Shown piece by piece: positions 42,240 to 49,969 of a stretch of 64,000 bases of DNA. Each line of letters opens with the position of its first letter. Position 1 is the first letter of the stretch. A program made the position numbers and the translations under genes. Location: contig CAZHPR010000001.1 of NCBI GenBank assembly GCA_964534305.1, positions 1 to 64,000 on the forward strand, given 5' to 3'. This DNA comes from CAZHPR01 sp964534305. Lineage in GTDB: Bacteria > Patescibacteriota > Minisyncoccia > Phycocordibacterales > WO2-35-19. Below the pieces are notes generated by a model that saw only the letters and a list, made by a program, of their open reading frames with translations, made no database searches and was not told where the DNA came from.

Positions 42240-42584
42240 CTACAAAGCACGTATAAACCCCGCTAGCATTTTTGATATATCCACCGATAATAGATACATT
42301 CTATCGTAATCTACCTTAGAAATATAACCCAACTCAAGTCCTAATTGCAACATAGAACGTACTTCACCACACGATCCTTTGGAAATGTATAGAAACCTGG
42401 ACAGTTCTTTATTACCCTTTCTTTCAAATCCCTCTGCAATATTATTCATCACGGAAACAGCAGCTCTCTGTATTTGGTCTCTAAAACCATAATCCTTACT
42501 ACTAGAAAAAATCTTATACGTAATGACACTCAATTCTTTTGCTTTCTGCCAAGCTTTTATTTCTTCAAAAGATTTGATCGTCAT
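42240..42584 (-). CDS. Four-helix-bundle protein (23S rRNA IVS type)
   Basis: A 114-residue protein. FEEIKAWQKAKELSVITYKI, FRDQIQRAAVSVMNNIAEGF and GSCGEVRSMLQLGLELGYIS are characteristic of the four-helix-bundle family first found in rRNA intervening sequences. Here it is a free-standing gene, not inside an rRNA. Function unknown. It lies 16 bases after the cyclodipeptide synthase gene on the same strand. Confidence 0.88.
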   Translation of the reverse strand: MTIKSFEEIKAWQKAKELSVITYKIFSSSKDYGFRDQIQRAAVSVMNNIAEGFERKGNKELSRFLYISKGSCGEVRSMLQLGLELGYISKVDYDRMYLLSVDISKMLAGFIRAL

Positions 42585-42600
42585 ACAATTTTATAGTTTT

Positions 42601-43305
42601 CTAATCTTCATTTCTCACCGCAATAAATACTTTTGGTTCTGTATCTATGATTGCATCTCGGATTTCTGGAAACTTATCACCTCTCTGAATCTTTTCTGAT
42701 AATTCAACGATATCTCCATCGTAGGGATAAACAAATGCATCACAAGAAAAATCACCCATGGGCACACGAGTTGTTTGTTCTGGAAGTTCCTCAATTATGT
42801 AATCAGCGAGTCTAAAAATCTCACTTTCCGAAAATGTTCTCGGACTAGTTTCTTTTGTGATTGCTTTCTTAACAATTGATTGTAGGTAACTCTTAAATTC
42901 CTCATTTTTATGGTAGAAATCATATAAGAATTTGACCTTTAATTTGAAAGTGTTATTGGCAATTACACTCCATTTAACATAATGGATTCTGGATATTTCC
43001 TCTGGAGAAAAAGTCTTCTCAACTTCTTGCCTAACTTGTTCTAGCAAATCTGTTCCTAACTGCTCGGCCATTTGTAAGGCTTTCTCATATTTAATTCTTT
43101 TTCTGACCTCAAGGTTTATTGCATGAATAGAATCTGCAACATACACAATTACGTTTTCACGAGTATACAAAAGAGACCACCGAATTAACTCTATTATATT
43201 TTCTACTGTAAACCATTTATTACCAAGACTAATACCGACACCGATGTTGTATTTCTTGGCTTCTAAATCTTCTACTGTTCCTCCTCTAATTTTATACAGC
43301 TGCAT
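42601..43305 (-). CDS. tRNA-dependent cyclodipeptide synthase (CDPS)
   Basis: A 234-residue enzyme that takes two aminoacyl-tRNAs from translation and makes a cyclic dipeptide. The class I-synthetase-like core has VGISLGNKWFTVENIIELIR, with S26 at the place of the catalytic Ser37 of AlbC. ADYIIEELP gives Y169 and E173, and FVYPYDG gives Y193; the 4- and 20-residue spacings equal those of AlbC Y178, E182 and Y202. P194 follows Y193 as in the XYP subfamily, while N29 matches the Asn of the NYH subfamily. Product amino acids cannot be told. Neighbours are map and a four-helix-bundle protein; no tailoring oxidase or P450 is seen nearby. Confidence 0.85.
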   Translation of the reverse strand: MQLYKIRGGTVEDLEAKKYNIGVGISLGNKWFTVENIIELIRWSLLYTRENVIVYVADSIHAINLEVRKRIKYEKALQMAEQLGTDLLEQVRQEVEKTFSPEEISRIHYVKWSVIANNTFKLKVKFLYDFYHKNEEFKSYLQSIVKKAITKETSPRTFSESEIFRLADYIIEELPEQTTRVPMGDFSCDAFVYPYDGDIVELSEKIQRGDKFPEIRDAIIDTEPKVFIAVRNED

Positions 43306-43316
43306 ACATCCACGTA

Positions 43317-44093
43317 CTATTTAGTCAAAATTATTATTTTCCCATCATAACCGACGGCGACGGTGTGCTCGAAGTGAGCAGAGAGAGATTTGTCTGCCGT
43401 TCGATAGGTATAACCATCAGAGAGCTTTTTTATTTCACGGCTGCCGAGAGAAAACATCGGCTCGATCGCAATCACAAGCCCCGGACGAAGCTCTGGTCCT
43501 TCTCCTCTCTTGGCCCGATTAGGAACAAAAGGTTCTTCATGCACACTGTAGCCGACCCCGTGGCCCGAGAGACCTTCTACAACCCCAAAACCATGCCTTA
43601 TCGCAACTTCCATAACAGCAGCTCCAATATCACCTATATGTCCCCCGACTCTCATCGCCGCAATCCCTTTGTTTAAAGCTTCTTTGGTTGCACTCACAAG
43701 CTCCTCTGATTTTTTATCAACCCTGCCGACAGGCACAGTAATTGCCGCATCTGTTATAAGGCCCTTGTAAGTAAGGCCGAGATCAAGGGTCACAATATCT
43801 CCTTCAAAAAGGATCTTGCCCCCTCCCTCGTTTGGTATCCCGTGTACAATCTCTTCATTGATGGAGACACAAAGAGAAGCTGGATAAGGTCTCTTTGCAT
43901 CCATTGGTTGATAACCAAAAAATGATGCGACTCCCCCAGCCTCGTCTATGAGCTTTTCGGCGTAAGCATTTAGTTCATCTGTTTTGACACCAGGGAACAC
44001 CTTCTTTGCAACCTCACGCAAAATACGAGCATGGATCGCTCCACCCTCTTTCATAATTTCTATTTCTTCTTCTGTTTTGTATCTGATACCCAT
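43317..44093 (-). CDS. map: Methionine aminopeptidase, type I
   Basis: Removes the N-terminal Met from new proteins. The five metal ligands are visible: the two aspartates in TLDLGLTYKGLITDAAI, the histidine in GHGVGYSVHEEP and the glutamates in IEPMFSLG and HFEHTVAV. At 258 residues it matches the short bacterial type. In most genomes it follows adk directly; here a DUF559 unit of about 470 bases lies between them. Confidence 0.96.
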   Translation of the reverse strand: MGIRYKTEEEIEIMKEGGAIHARILREVAKKVFPGVKTDELNAYAEKLIDEAGGVASFFGYQPMDAKRPYPASLCVSINEEIVHGIPNEGGGKILFEGDIVTLDLGLTYKGLITDAAITVPVGRVDKKSEELVSATKEALNKGIAAMRVGGHIGDIGAAVMEVAIRHGFGVVEGLSGHGVGYSVHEEPFVPNRAKRGEGPELRPGLVIAIEPMFSLGSREIKKLSDGYTYRTADKSLSAHFEHTVAVGYDGKIIILTK

Positions 44094-44125
44094 TGGGCTA
44101 AATATAGCATTATTATTTTATTTAT

Positions 44126-44180
44126 AAACCCCCTCCGGCTTAAAGCCACCTCCCCCTTAATCAGGGGGAGGAAACACCCC
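44126..44180 (-). repeat. Left inverted repeat of the DUF559 unit
   Basis: On minus: CCTCCCCCTGATTAAGGGGG followed by AGGTGGC...AAGCCGGAGGGGGTTT. Member of the GC-rich palindromic family. Confidence 0.8.
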
Positions 44181-44185
44181 ACCCA

Positions 44186-44530
44186 TCACAAATTATTTCT
44201 TATTTTTAAAATTACTTCCTCCACCCCATTATCAATCTCTTTATTCCAAAACCTTAAAGTCTTATACCCCAAGTCTTCCATAAACAACTGTCTTACCCTG
44301 TCATACTCTTTATTTTGATTGTGAATTTCTCCGTCAATTTCGATAACTAATTTTTTCTCTGGACAAAAGAAATCAACTACATAACCTCCAATACTATGCT
44401 GTCTCCTAAATTTCACCCCCAACTGACTACGTCTCAAATACCACCAAATTTTATTCTCTTGCGGAGTTGGGTTTCTTCTAAGTTCCTTTCTATGCTCCCG
44501 GAGGCTGTATAGATTATGCAACTTCTTCAT
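44186..44530 (-). CDS. DUF559 (Vsr-like) endonuclease-fold protein
   Basis: A 114-residue PD-(D/E)XK-type protein. ELRRNPTPQENKIWWYLRRS, GVKFRRQHSIGGYVVDFFCP and KLVIEIDGEIHNQNKEYDRV are DUF559 hallmarks; the probable catalytic acids are D in VVDFF and E-x-D in VIEIDG. The ATG at 44530 is preferred: the in-frame start 17 codons upstream would place repeat-derived sequence (MATFPLIRG) at the N-terminus. No partner methylase lies nearby. The flanking inverted repeats suggest it is, or was, part of a mobile unit. Confidence 0.88.
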   Translation of the reverse strand: MKKLHNLYSLREHRKELRRNPTPQENKIWWYLRRSQLGVKFRRQHSIGGYVVDFFCPEKKLVIEIDGEIHNQNKEYDRVRQLFMEDLGYKTLRFWNKEIDNGVEEVILKIRNNL

Positions 44531-44552
44531 AACGATAAGTAGCAGTTTTTTC

Positions 44553-44599
44553 TTTCCCCTGATTAAGGGGAAAGTGGCCAAAGGCCGATAGGGGTTTAC
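44553..44599 (+). repeat. Right inverted repeat of the DUF559 unit
   Basis: TTTCCCCTGATTAAGGGGAA then AGTGGCCAAAGGCCGATAGG and GGTTTAC. It is an inverted, shorter copy of the left repeat and overlaps the adk stop codon. Confidence 0.8.
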
Positions 44600-45186
44600 A
44601 GGTTTATTTTTTCTAATATCTCCCTATGCACATCTTCTATTGGTTGTTCACCATTTATTTCTACAAATTTGTAGTAAGGATTTGATTTAAAATGTTCTAG
44701 CGCAGGCTTTACACTCTTTTCGTACCATTCCATTCTTCTTTTTATCTCTTCTGATTTATCATCCACCCTCCCCCTCTCCTCAAGCCTTTCAGTTGCCCAT
44801 TCTGGGGAAACAAGAATTGAGATTATAGTAGGATTCTCTCTCTTATAAAACTGGAGCGCCGTATCCAAGATCCAAGCCTCATGCACCTTCCTTGATATAC
44901 CATCTATTACCAAATGCTCACTCCCCGTCATATTATCAACAAAGAATTGTGACCAAAGCCATATCGGAAGAAATTCTGGCATAAGCCCGCCCGAATCAAT
45001 AACCTCCTTGGTTTTCTTTGCAGAAAAAGAATCCTGTTTTGCAAATTCTCGTAGTTTGCCTCCAGTTTCTAGGTACAAAACTTTCTTTTCTGGATCAACT
45101 TGCTCTAACTTTTCTATAAGCAATTTTGCCTGTGTACCCTTACCAGAACCAGAAGGACCAAAAAATATAAATGTTTGAGGATTCAT
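44596..45186 (-). CDS. adk: Adenylate kinase
   Basis: Interconverts ATP, ADP and AMP. The P-loop is FFGPSGSGKGTQAKLLI, the AMP region includes LETGGKLREF, and the LID/R region has ERLEERGRVDDKSEEIKRRM. At 196 residues it is the short, zinc-free LID form. It sits in the secY-adk-map order typical of spc operons, 95 bases after secY. Confidence 0.93.
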   Translation of the reverse strand: MNPQTFIFFGPSGSGKGTQAKLLIEKLEQVDPEKKVLYLETGGKLREFAKQDSFSAKKTKEVIDSGGLMPEFLPIWLWSQFFVDNMTGSEHLVIDGISRKVHEAWILDTALQFYKRENPTIISILVSPEWATERLEERGRVDDKSEEIKRRMEWYEKSVKPALEHFKSNPYYKFVEINGEQPIEDVHREILEKINL

Positions 45187-45281
45187 AATTTTAGATTTAA
45201 GATTTATAAAGTAAGAATAATAGGAAAGGTAGTTGATAGCAAGCCCAGAATTTTCTTAAATCTAGATTCTTGAATCTGCCC

Positions 45282-46553
45282 CTAGTATTCCCTAGCAGAA
45301 ATCTGAGCGTCCAATTTTTTGAGTAGATCAATGACGACTGAAACAACGATCAAGAGACCAGTTCCACCGATGGCCACAGCGTTAATACCGGTGAGCGCTT
45401 GTATCACAAGCGGCAAGACAGCAATAAGTCCCAAGAAGAGCGCCCCGATAAGAGTCAGTCTAAAAAGTATTTTAGCAATATGAGAAGACGTAGAAGGCCC
45501 TGGTCTTACACCGGGTATAAAGGCACCACTTCTTTGCAAATTCTTCGATATAGAATCTGGATCAAATGTAACAGCCGTATAGAAATAAGTGAATACAAAC
45601 ACCAACAGGAAGTAAGCTATCGCATAAAATAGCTGATCAGAAAGGAAAGACAGTATAGATGAAGAGACCTTTTGTATCAGAGCGTTACTAGAGTTTGCCA
45701 AGAATCTTACAATCATTTGTGGGAAAAGTAGGATAGAAAGAGCAAAGATTATCGGCATCACACCAGCCTGATTTACACGTAGTGGCAAGTATGTTGATAC
45801 TCCACCATAAACCTTGTTACCCCTTACCTGCTTTGCATAGGTAACTGGTATCGGCCTCTCTGCCTCTGTTATAACAACCACACCCCAGATAACCAAAACC
45901 GCAGCCGCAATAAATCCAAGATAAGAAGGGAGCATCGAGACATCAAACGAAAGGAGTAGCCTACTAACAGCAGACGGTAGCGCAGAGACTATACCAGCAA
46001 ATATGATGAGCGAAACACCGTTACCGATACCAAACTCAGTTATAAGCTCTCCAAGCCACATAAGAAGAAGTGAACCGGCTGATATTACTATTAGGTTTGT
46101 AGCAAGTTCAAAAGTAGAAAGTCTTGCAAGTATTCCCTGGTTCTGAAGAAGGACTATAAAGCTGAAGCCCTGTATCAGAGCAAGTGGTACGGTGAGCAAT
46201 CTTGAGTACTGAGTAAACTTCCTTCTACCAACCTCCCCGTCTTCTTGATACATCTCTTTTAGTCTTGGGAACATAACGGTAAGCAGCTGCATTATGATTG
46301 AAGCAGTAATATAAGGAGAAACACCGAGCATTATTATGGAAAGATTTGATAAGCCACCTCCAGAAAATATGTTTAGCAGACCGAAGAAATCATTACCAGA
46401 TATAAACTGTTCTAGACGGATTGGATCAATGCCTGGTATAGGTATAACAGCCATAACACGAAAGATAGCAAGAACAACCAGAGTAAAGATTATTCTGTTT
46501 CTCAAAACACTATCCCCCCAAACGAGCTTTATTTTGTGAAAGAAAGAATTCAT
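45282..46553 (-). CDS. secY: Protein translocase subunit SecY
   Basis: The ten-span channel of the Sec translocon. The 423-residue product shows the plug/TM2 region (GNDFFGLLNIFSGGGLSNLS), GVSPYITASIIMQLLTV, the long cytoplasmic loop with YAKQVRGNKVYGG, and YFYTAVTFDPDSISKNLQRS. It follows rplO by 16 bases, with the partner SecE encoded at 12.7 kb. Confidence 0.97.
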   Translation of the reverse strand: MNSFFHKIKLVWGDSVLRNRIIFTLVVLAIFRVMAVIPIPGIDPIRLEQFISGNDFFGLLNIFSGGGLSNLSIIMLGVSPYITASIIMQLLTVMFPRLKEMYQEDGEVGRRKFTQYSRLLTVPLALIQGFSFIVLLQNQGILARLSTFELATNLIVISAGSLLLMWLGELITEFGIGNGVSLIIFAGIVSALPSAVSRLLLSFDVSMLPSYLGFIAAAVLVIWGVVVITEAERPIPVTYAKQVRGNKVYGGVSTYLPLRVNQAGVMPIIFALSILLFPQMIVRFLANSSNALIQKVSSSILSFLSDQLFYAIAYFLLVFVFTYFYTAVTFDPDSISKNLQRSGAFIPGVRPGPSTSSHIAKILFRLTLIGALFLGLIAVLPLVIQALTGINAVAIGGTGLLIVVSVVIDLLKKLDAQISAREY

Positions 46554-46569
46554 TTATTTTTTAAGAGTA

Positions 46570-47010
46570 CTACTCTATATTACCACCTAGGGCAATTATT
46601 GCCTTGCTTGCACCCTCAGAAACCAAAACGCCTTTTATAGTAAGCTTCTTTTTAAGCTCACCACTTGCAAGTATTTTTATAGTAGGGTTCTTGCCACTCA
46701 CTGTAGTTATAAGACCTTTTTCAGTTAGAGTCTTTGGAGAAACAACATCACCCGCCGAAAAATTCTTCTCCAAGAGAGAAAGGTTTATAGCGACATTGTC
46801 CTTCTGTATAGATTTTAGAGAATTCTTACCTCTACCTCTTAGCTTTGGTATTCGCTTTATGATATCTCTGAGTTCTGGTCTCTTTTTTCTTCCGCTTCTT
46901 GCGTTTTGTCCCTTTGTCCCTCTACCAGAAGTTTTGCCCTTAACACCGCCGCGACCGACTCTCATCTTTTTCTTATTTGCTTTATTCTTTTTTAGATTAT
47001 TTAACTGCAT
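46570..47010 (-). CDS. rplO: 50S ribosomal protein L15 (uL15)
   Basis: A 146-residue protein binding 23S rRNA. The Gly/Arg-rich N-terminus KMRVGRGGVKGKTSGRGTKG and the C-terminal VLVSEGASKAIIALGG are diagnostic. It follows rpsE directly; there is no rpmD (uL30) between them, and the nine-base spacer excludes one. Confidence 0.97.
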   Translation of the reverse strand: MQLNNLKKNKANKKKMRVGRGGVKGKTSGRGTKGQNARSGRKKRPELRDIIKRIPKLRGRGKNSLKSIQKDNVAINLSLLEKNFSAGDVVSPKTLTEKGLITTVSGKNPTIKILASGELKKKLTIKGVLVSEGASKAIIALGGNIE

Positions 47011-47019
47011 ATTTTTGTT

Positions 47020-47625
47020 TTATGCTCTTATCTTTGCAAGCGCTTTTATTGTTGCTCTTGCTATGTTTAGCTTGTTTTTTGATCTAGAAAGTATCTTGGT
47101 TGATACCTCTTTCACCCCAGCAAGCTCCAAGACTGTCCTCACAGAACTTCCAGCAACAACTCCTTTACCTGGAGCTGGCATTATAACAACACTTGAGCTT
47201 GAGTACTTTGCTTCCACCTGATGAGGTATAGAAGATTTTTTGTTTAGGTTTATTTGGACCATGTTCTTCTTTGCATCCCTAACCGCTTTTTCTACTGCGA
47301 TTGGAGTGTCTCCTGCCTTGCCAAGACCAACTCCGACCCGACCCTTTCTGTCTCCCACCACGATAGCCGCACTAAAGCTAAACCTTCTTCCTCCTGATAC
47401 CACTCTGGTCACTCTCCTGATGCTTATAAGTTTGTTGTCAAACTCCTGTCTTACTTTTTCTGGTCTCCTAGATGGCTTTCTCTCATTCTTTCTCTTTTCA
47501 AATCTTTTTTTGCCAGAAACAGCTGTGTTTTCTGAAACATTTTCTTCAGATACAGAATCAACAACCGGAGATTCATCGATTACTCCTTCATCAACTTTTA
47601 TTTCTTTTTCGTTTAGATCTGACAT
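47020..47625 (-). CDS. rpsE: 30S ribosomal protein S5 (uS5)
   Basis: A decoding-fidelity protein. The double-stranded RNA-binding part has RVTRVVSGGRRFSFSAAIVV and GRVGVGLGKAGDTPIAVEKA; the C-terminal domain has GKGVVAGSSVRTVLELAGVK. At 201 residues it has an acidic N-terminal extension of about 45 residues before the core. Confidence 0.97.
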   Translation of the reverse strand: MSDLNEKEIKVDEGVIDESPVVDSVSEENVSENTAVSGKKRFEKRKNERKPSRRPEKVRQEFDNKLISIRRVTRVVSGGRRFSFSAAIVVGDRKGRVGVGLGKAGDTPIAVEKAVRDAKKNMVQINLNKKSSIPHQVEAKYSSSSVVIMPAPGKGVVAGSSVRTVLELAGVKEVSTKILSRSKNKLNIARATIKALAKIRA

Positions 47626-47637
47626 ATATTATTTTTA

Positions 47638-47985
47638 TTAAAACTTAAGACCGGCTTCTCTTGCACCATCTGCCATAGAAGCAATCGATCCAGTATACAA
47701 ATATCCACCCCTATCAAAGACTGCTACCTCTATACCTTTTGATTTTGCAATTTCTGCTATTTTTTTGCCTGCCTCAAAGGCTCTTTCTTTATTTGTTTTT
47801 GCTTTACTTCCCTTTGTGGTAGCAAAAGCAAGAGTTTCGCCCTTTGTATCGTCTACAAGCTGAGCATTTACGTACTTGTTTGATCTAAATACAGAGAATC
47901 TAGGTTTAACAGAAGTACCAAAAACCTTAGCTCTGATTCGCTTCCTTCTCCTGTCTCTTTGATTTTTTTTGATTTTGGTATCCAT
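47638..47985 (-). CDS. rplR: 50S ribosomal protein L18 (uL18)
   Basis: A 115-residue 5S rRNA-binding protein. RIRAKVFGTSVKPRFSVFRS, YVNAQLVDDTKGETLAFAT and VAVFDRGGYLYTGSIASMAD are diagnostic. Normal position between rplF and rpsE. Confidence 0.97.
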   Translation of the reverse strand: MDTKIKKNQRDRRRKRIRAKVFGTSVKPRFSVFRSNKYVNAQLVDDTKGETLAFATTKGSKAKTNKERAFEAGKKIAEIAKSKGIEVAVFDRGGYLYTGSIASMADGAREAGLKF

Positions 47986-48006
47986 GTTCTTTAGTAATTA
48001 GAAATT

Positions 48007-48540
48007 TTATACACTCTTCTTACCTTCCTTTCTTCTGATAACTTCTCCCTCGTATCTAAATCCTTTGCCTTTGTAAGGTTCTGGCTTCTTGAGGCTTCTT
48101 ACCTTAGCTGCAAAGCTTCCGACATCCTCCTTATTGATACCTGTTATTGTTATTATATTCTTTTCAGCGGTAGCGGTTATACCATCAGGGATTGCGACCT
48201 CAACAAGATGTGAGAATCCTAGCGCTAATACCAGTTTGTTTGCCTTGACCTCTGACTTGAAACCAACACCCTCAAGGATAAGTTTTTTCTGAAATGGAGT
48301 GTTTACACCCTGTATCATATTTTTGATATGAGAAGCATATGTTCCCCAGAGAGCGGCGTTTTGCTTGTTTTCTTTTTCTGGCAAGAAAGAGATGTGGCTA
48401 CCATCAATAGTTATCTTTATTCCCGGTCTAAAAAGTCTCTCTAGAGACCCCTTTGGCCCCTTTACTGTAACAAAATTATTAGCAACAGTTACTTCTGTGT
48501 TTGCTGGTATGTCTATTCCTTTTTTACCAATTCTACTCAT
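48007..48540 (-). CDS. rplF: 50S ribosomal protein L6 (uL6)
   Basis: A 177-residue protein near the GTPase centre. MSRIGKKGIDIPANTEVTV, VKGPKGSLERLF and the C-terminal PEPYKGKGFRYEGEVIRRKE (second-domain signature) are diagnostic. Normal position between rpsH and rplR. Confidence 0.97.
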   Translation of the reverse strand: MSRIGKKGIDIPANTEVTVANNFVTVKGPKGSLERLFRPGIKITIDGSHISFLPEKENKQNAALWGTYASHIKNMIQGVNTPFQKKLILEGVGFKSEVKANKLVLALGFSHLVEVAIPDGITATAEKNIITITGINKEDVGSFAAKVRSLKKPEPYKGKGFRYEGEVIRRKEGKKSV

Positions 48541-48582
48541 TTTATTTGTTATGATTTTTGTGTATTCGTGTGATTTGTAGGT

Positions 48583-48978
48583 TTACCATATATTAAACAG
48601 AACTTCTCCACCCAGATTTTCTTTCTTTGCATCAGCATCAGCCATTATGCCTTTCGGAGTAGAGAGTACGTGCATACCATAACCACCTCTATACTTTTTG
48701 AGGTTCTTTGCCTTTTCATAAATCCTCTTTGATGGCTTTGATATTCTTTTTACGTCTCTTATCTTTGGGCTTCCGTCCTTTTCGTATAAAAGAGTTATGT
48801 TTAAGAATTTCAGTGTTTCTCCTTTTGTCTTTTTTGATATAGCACCAACAAAACCCTTATTAGAAAGTATTTCTGCTATTGCAGATTTCATTTTTGAAAA
48901 AGGCACCGAAACGCTACCTCTACCAGCAGCTCCGGCATTCTTGATTCTTATTAAAAAGTCTCCTATTGGATCAGTCAT
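48583..48978 (-). CDS. rpsH: 30S ribosomal protein S8 (uS8)
   Basis: A 131-residue central-domain protein of the 30S subunit. MTDPIGDFLIRIKNAGAAGR, FSKMKSAIAEILSNKGFV and the C-terminal MHVLSTPKGIMADADAKKEN are diagnostic. Confidence 0.97.
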   Translation of the reverse strand: MTDPIGDFLIRIKNAGAAGRGSVSVPFSKMKSAIAEILSNKGFVGAISKKTKGETLKFLNITLLYEKDGSPKIRDVKRISKPSKRIYEKAKNLKKYRGGYGMHVLSTPKGIMADADAKKENLGGEVLFNIW

Positions 48979-48979
48979 A

Positions 48980-49042
48980 TTTTTCGAGGCAGTTTCGAGT
49001 TTGGCTCTGACCCTTCGCTTTGCTCAGGATCTCGCTTCGCTC
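48980..49042. repeat. CTTCGCT-rich spacer sequence between rpsN and rpsH
   Basis: The rpsN-rpsH spacer is filled by GC-rich sequence with repeated CTTCGCT/AGCGAAG units (GGATCTCGCTTCGCTCGAC and ACCCTTCGCTTTGCTCAGG). It starts within a few bases of the rpsN stop and differs sharply from the AT-rich spacers of the rest of the operon, so it is probably an inserted repeat. Confidence 0.5.
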
Positions 49043-49045
49043 GAC

Positions 49046-49231
49046 TTACCAAGATGATTTTTTAACTCCTGGGATTCTTCCTTCGTTTGCAAGTTCCCTG
49101 AAGCAGATTCTGCAAAGACCGAAATCTCTGATATAAGCCCTCTTTCTGCCACATTTGAAGCAGCGATTAACAGCCCTAGTGCTAAACTTAGGCGTTTTTT
49201 GGGATCTTGCGATTACTGATTTCTTTGCCAT
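49046..49231 (-). CDS. rpsN: 30S ribosomal protein S14, zinc-binding type (uS14)
   Basis: A 61-residue head protein with two CxxC pairs ([20 protein letters not shown]), the zinc-ribbon type Z form. It is the first gene of the block rpsN-rpsH-rplF-rplR-rpsE-rplO-secY-adk. In standard order it would follow rplE, which here is 47 kb away. Confidence 0.96.
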   Translation of the reverse strand: MAKKSVIARSQKTPKFSTRAVNRCFKCGRKRAYIRDFGLCRICFRELANEGRIPGVKKSSW

Positions 49232-49270
49232 CTTTACTTTATAAAATGCCCATACCAGGGCAACCCTAAT

Positions 49271-49299
49271 AACCTATCAGATATATAAAAAAGAGTCAA
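49271..49299 (-). promoter_or_regulatory. Probable promoter of the rpsN-secY block
   Basis: On minus, TTGACT (49294-49299), a 17-base spacer and TAGGTT (49271-49276), 40 bases before the rpsN ATG. The -10 is weaker than those of the other ribosomal blocks. Confidence 0.6.
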
Positions 49300-49362
49300 T
49301 GGCGTTAATTAAAAATAGGAAACACTCAAATAATATGTTAGTCTTGCCGGCAGGAGGCTGGA

Positions 49363-49581
49363 ATGAAAAGGCTGCTCGAAGTGATACAGGAAGAAGTAAA
49401 GAGGGACCCACTGGGTTATACGGTCAGCTTAGTGACTCTAATAGCTTGCTTTGCACTGTACCAAGACGTTAGAGGGCTGATGCCTTGGTACCTGTTCGTA
49501 GTAGCTTGTATCATTGGTCTTTCTGTGGGTCTTATTCTTGTTGTATTTGTCATAAAAAAAATACTCGAGAAGACGGACTAA
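49363..49581 (+). CDS. Small two-span membrane protein
   Basis: A 72-residue protein with two hydrophobic helices (about 20-36 and 44-66) joined by a short loop with Trp/Tyr, and a lysine-rich C-terminus. The ATG is set by AGGAGG (49352-49357) five bases upstream. It has its own terminator. No family recognised. Confidence 0.6.
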   Translation: MKRLLEVIQEEVKRDPLGYTVSLVTLIACFALYQDVRGLMPWYLFVVACIIGLSVGLILVVFVIKKILEKTD

Positions 49582-49613
49582 CCACAAAAAGACTGTTCCG
49601 CAAACATGACACC

Positions 49614-49645
49614 TGACCCCGCCACGGCGGGGTCATTCCTTATTT
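49614..49645 (+). terminator. Terminator of the two-span membrane protein gene
   Basis: TGACCCCGCC and GGCGGGGTCA form a 10-bp stem with a two-base loop, followed by TTCCTTATTT. Confidence 0.85.
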
Positions 49646-49696
49646 ATAAATACTTATATAGAAAAAGGTTTGGCACTGTGATAACCTAATTAAGTT

Positions 49697-49786
49697 GGAG
49701 ACGTGGCTGAGCTGGTCGAAAGCGCCTCACTGCTAACGAGGTAGGCCCTTTAAAAGGTCTCGAGGGTTCGAATCCCTCCGTCTCCG
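49697..49786 (+). tRNA. tRNA-Ser (GCT)
   Basis: A 90-base class II tRNA: acceptor GGAGACG with CGTCTCC, anticodon arm CCTCA-CTGCTAA-CGAGG (anticodon GCT), long variable arm, T arm GAGGG-TTCGAAT-CCCTC. Discriminator G, as expected for Ser. CCA is not encoded. Confidence 0.95.
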
Positions 49787-49880
49787 CAGGAGCCAAAAAG
49801 CTAAGAGCTTTTTGGAGGAGCAAGTGCTTTGAATAGCACTTGCGTGGGGATTCGAAGACCTTTTGAGACTAAAATTGATT
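49787..49880 (+). other. Hairpin cluster and inverted tRNA fragment after tRNA-Ser
   Basis: Two perfect hairpins (CCAAAAAGCT/AGCTTTTTGG at 49793-49815; GCAAGTGC/GCACTTGC at 49820-49843) are followed by GGGGATTCGAAGACCTTTT (49847-49865). The last piece is a partial inverted copy of the tRNA's T arm and variable arm. No T-tract follows, so they are not ordinary terminators. Confidence 0.55.
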
Positions 49881-49969
49881 TTAAGAAAATTTTAGCCAAA
49901 AGGTGTACTGAAACTGTAAGTTTCGAAATTCCTTACACCTTACCCAAATTAGTTTGCTATAATAGCCAT

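Larger units (their letters stand above)
44126..44599 (-). mobile_element. DUF559 endonuclease unit with inverted repeat ends
   Basis: A 474-base unit: left repeat (44126-44180), DUF559 gene (44186-44530) and right repeat (44553-44599). The minus strand of the left repeat and the plus strand of the right repeat align over about 48 bases (TTTCC, CCTGATTAAGGGG, TGGC, GGGGTTT), so they form terminal inverted repeats. The right end overlaps the adk stop codon. The unit splits adk from map. No target duplication was found by eye. Confidence 0.6.

Noticed and set aside
44186..44581. Longer DUF559 protein starting inside the right repeat
   Set aside because: The added 17 residues are repeat-derived and not part of the family; the ATG at 44530 gives the normal domain start.
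47010..47020. A missed rpmD (uL30) between rpsE and rplO
   Set aside because: Only nine bases separate the two genes, so uL30 is truly absent here, as in CPR genomes generally.
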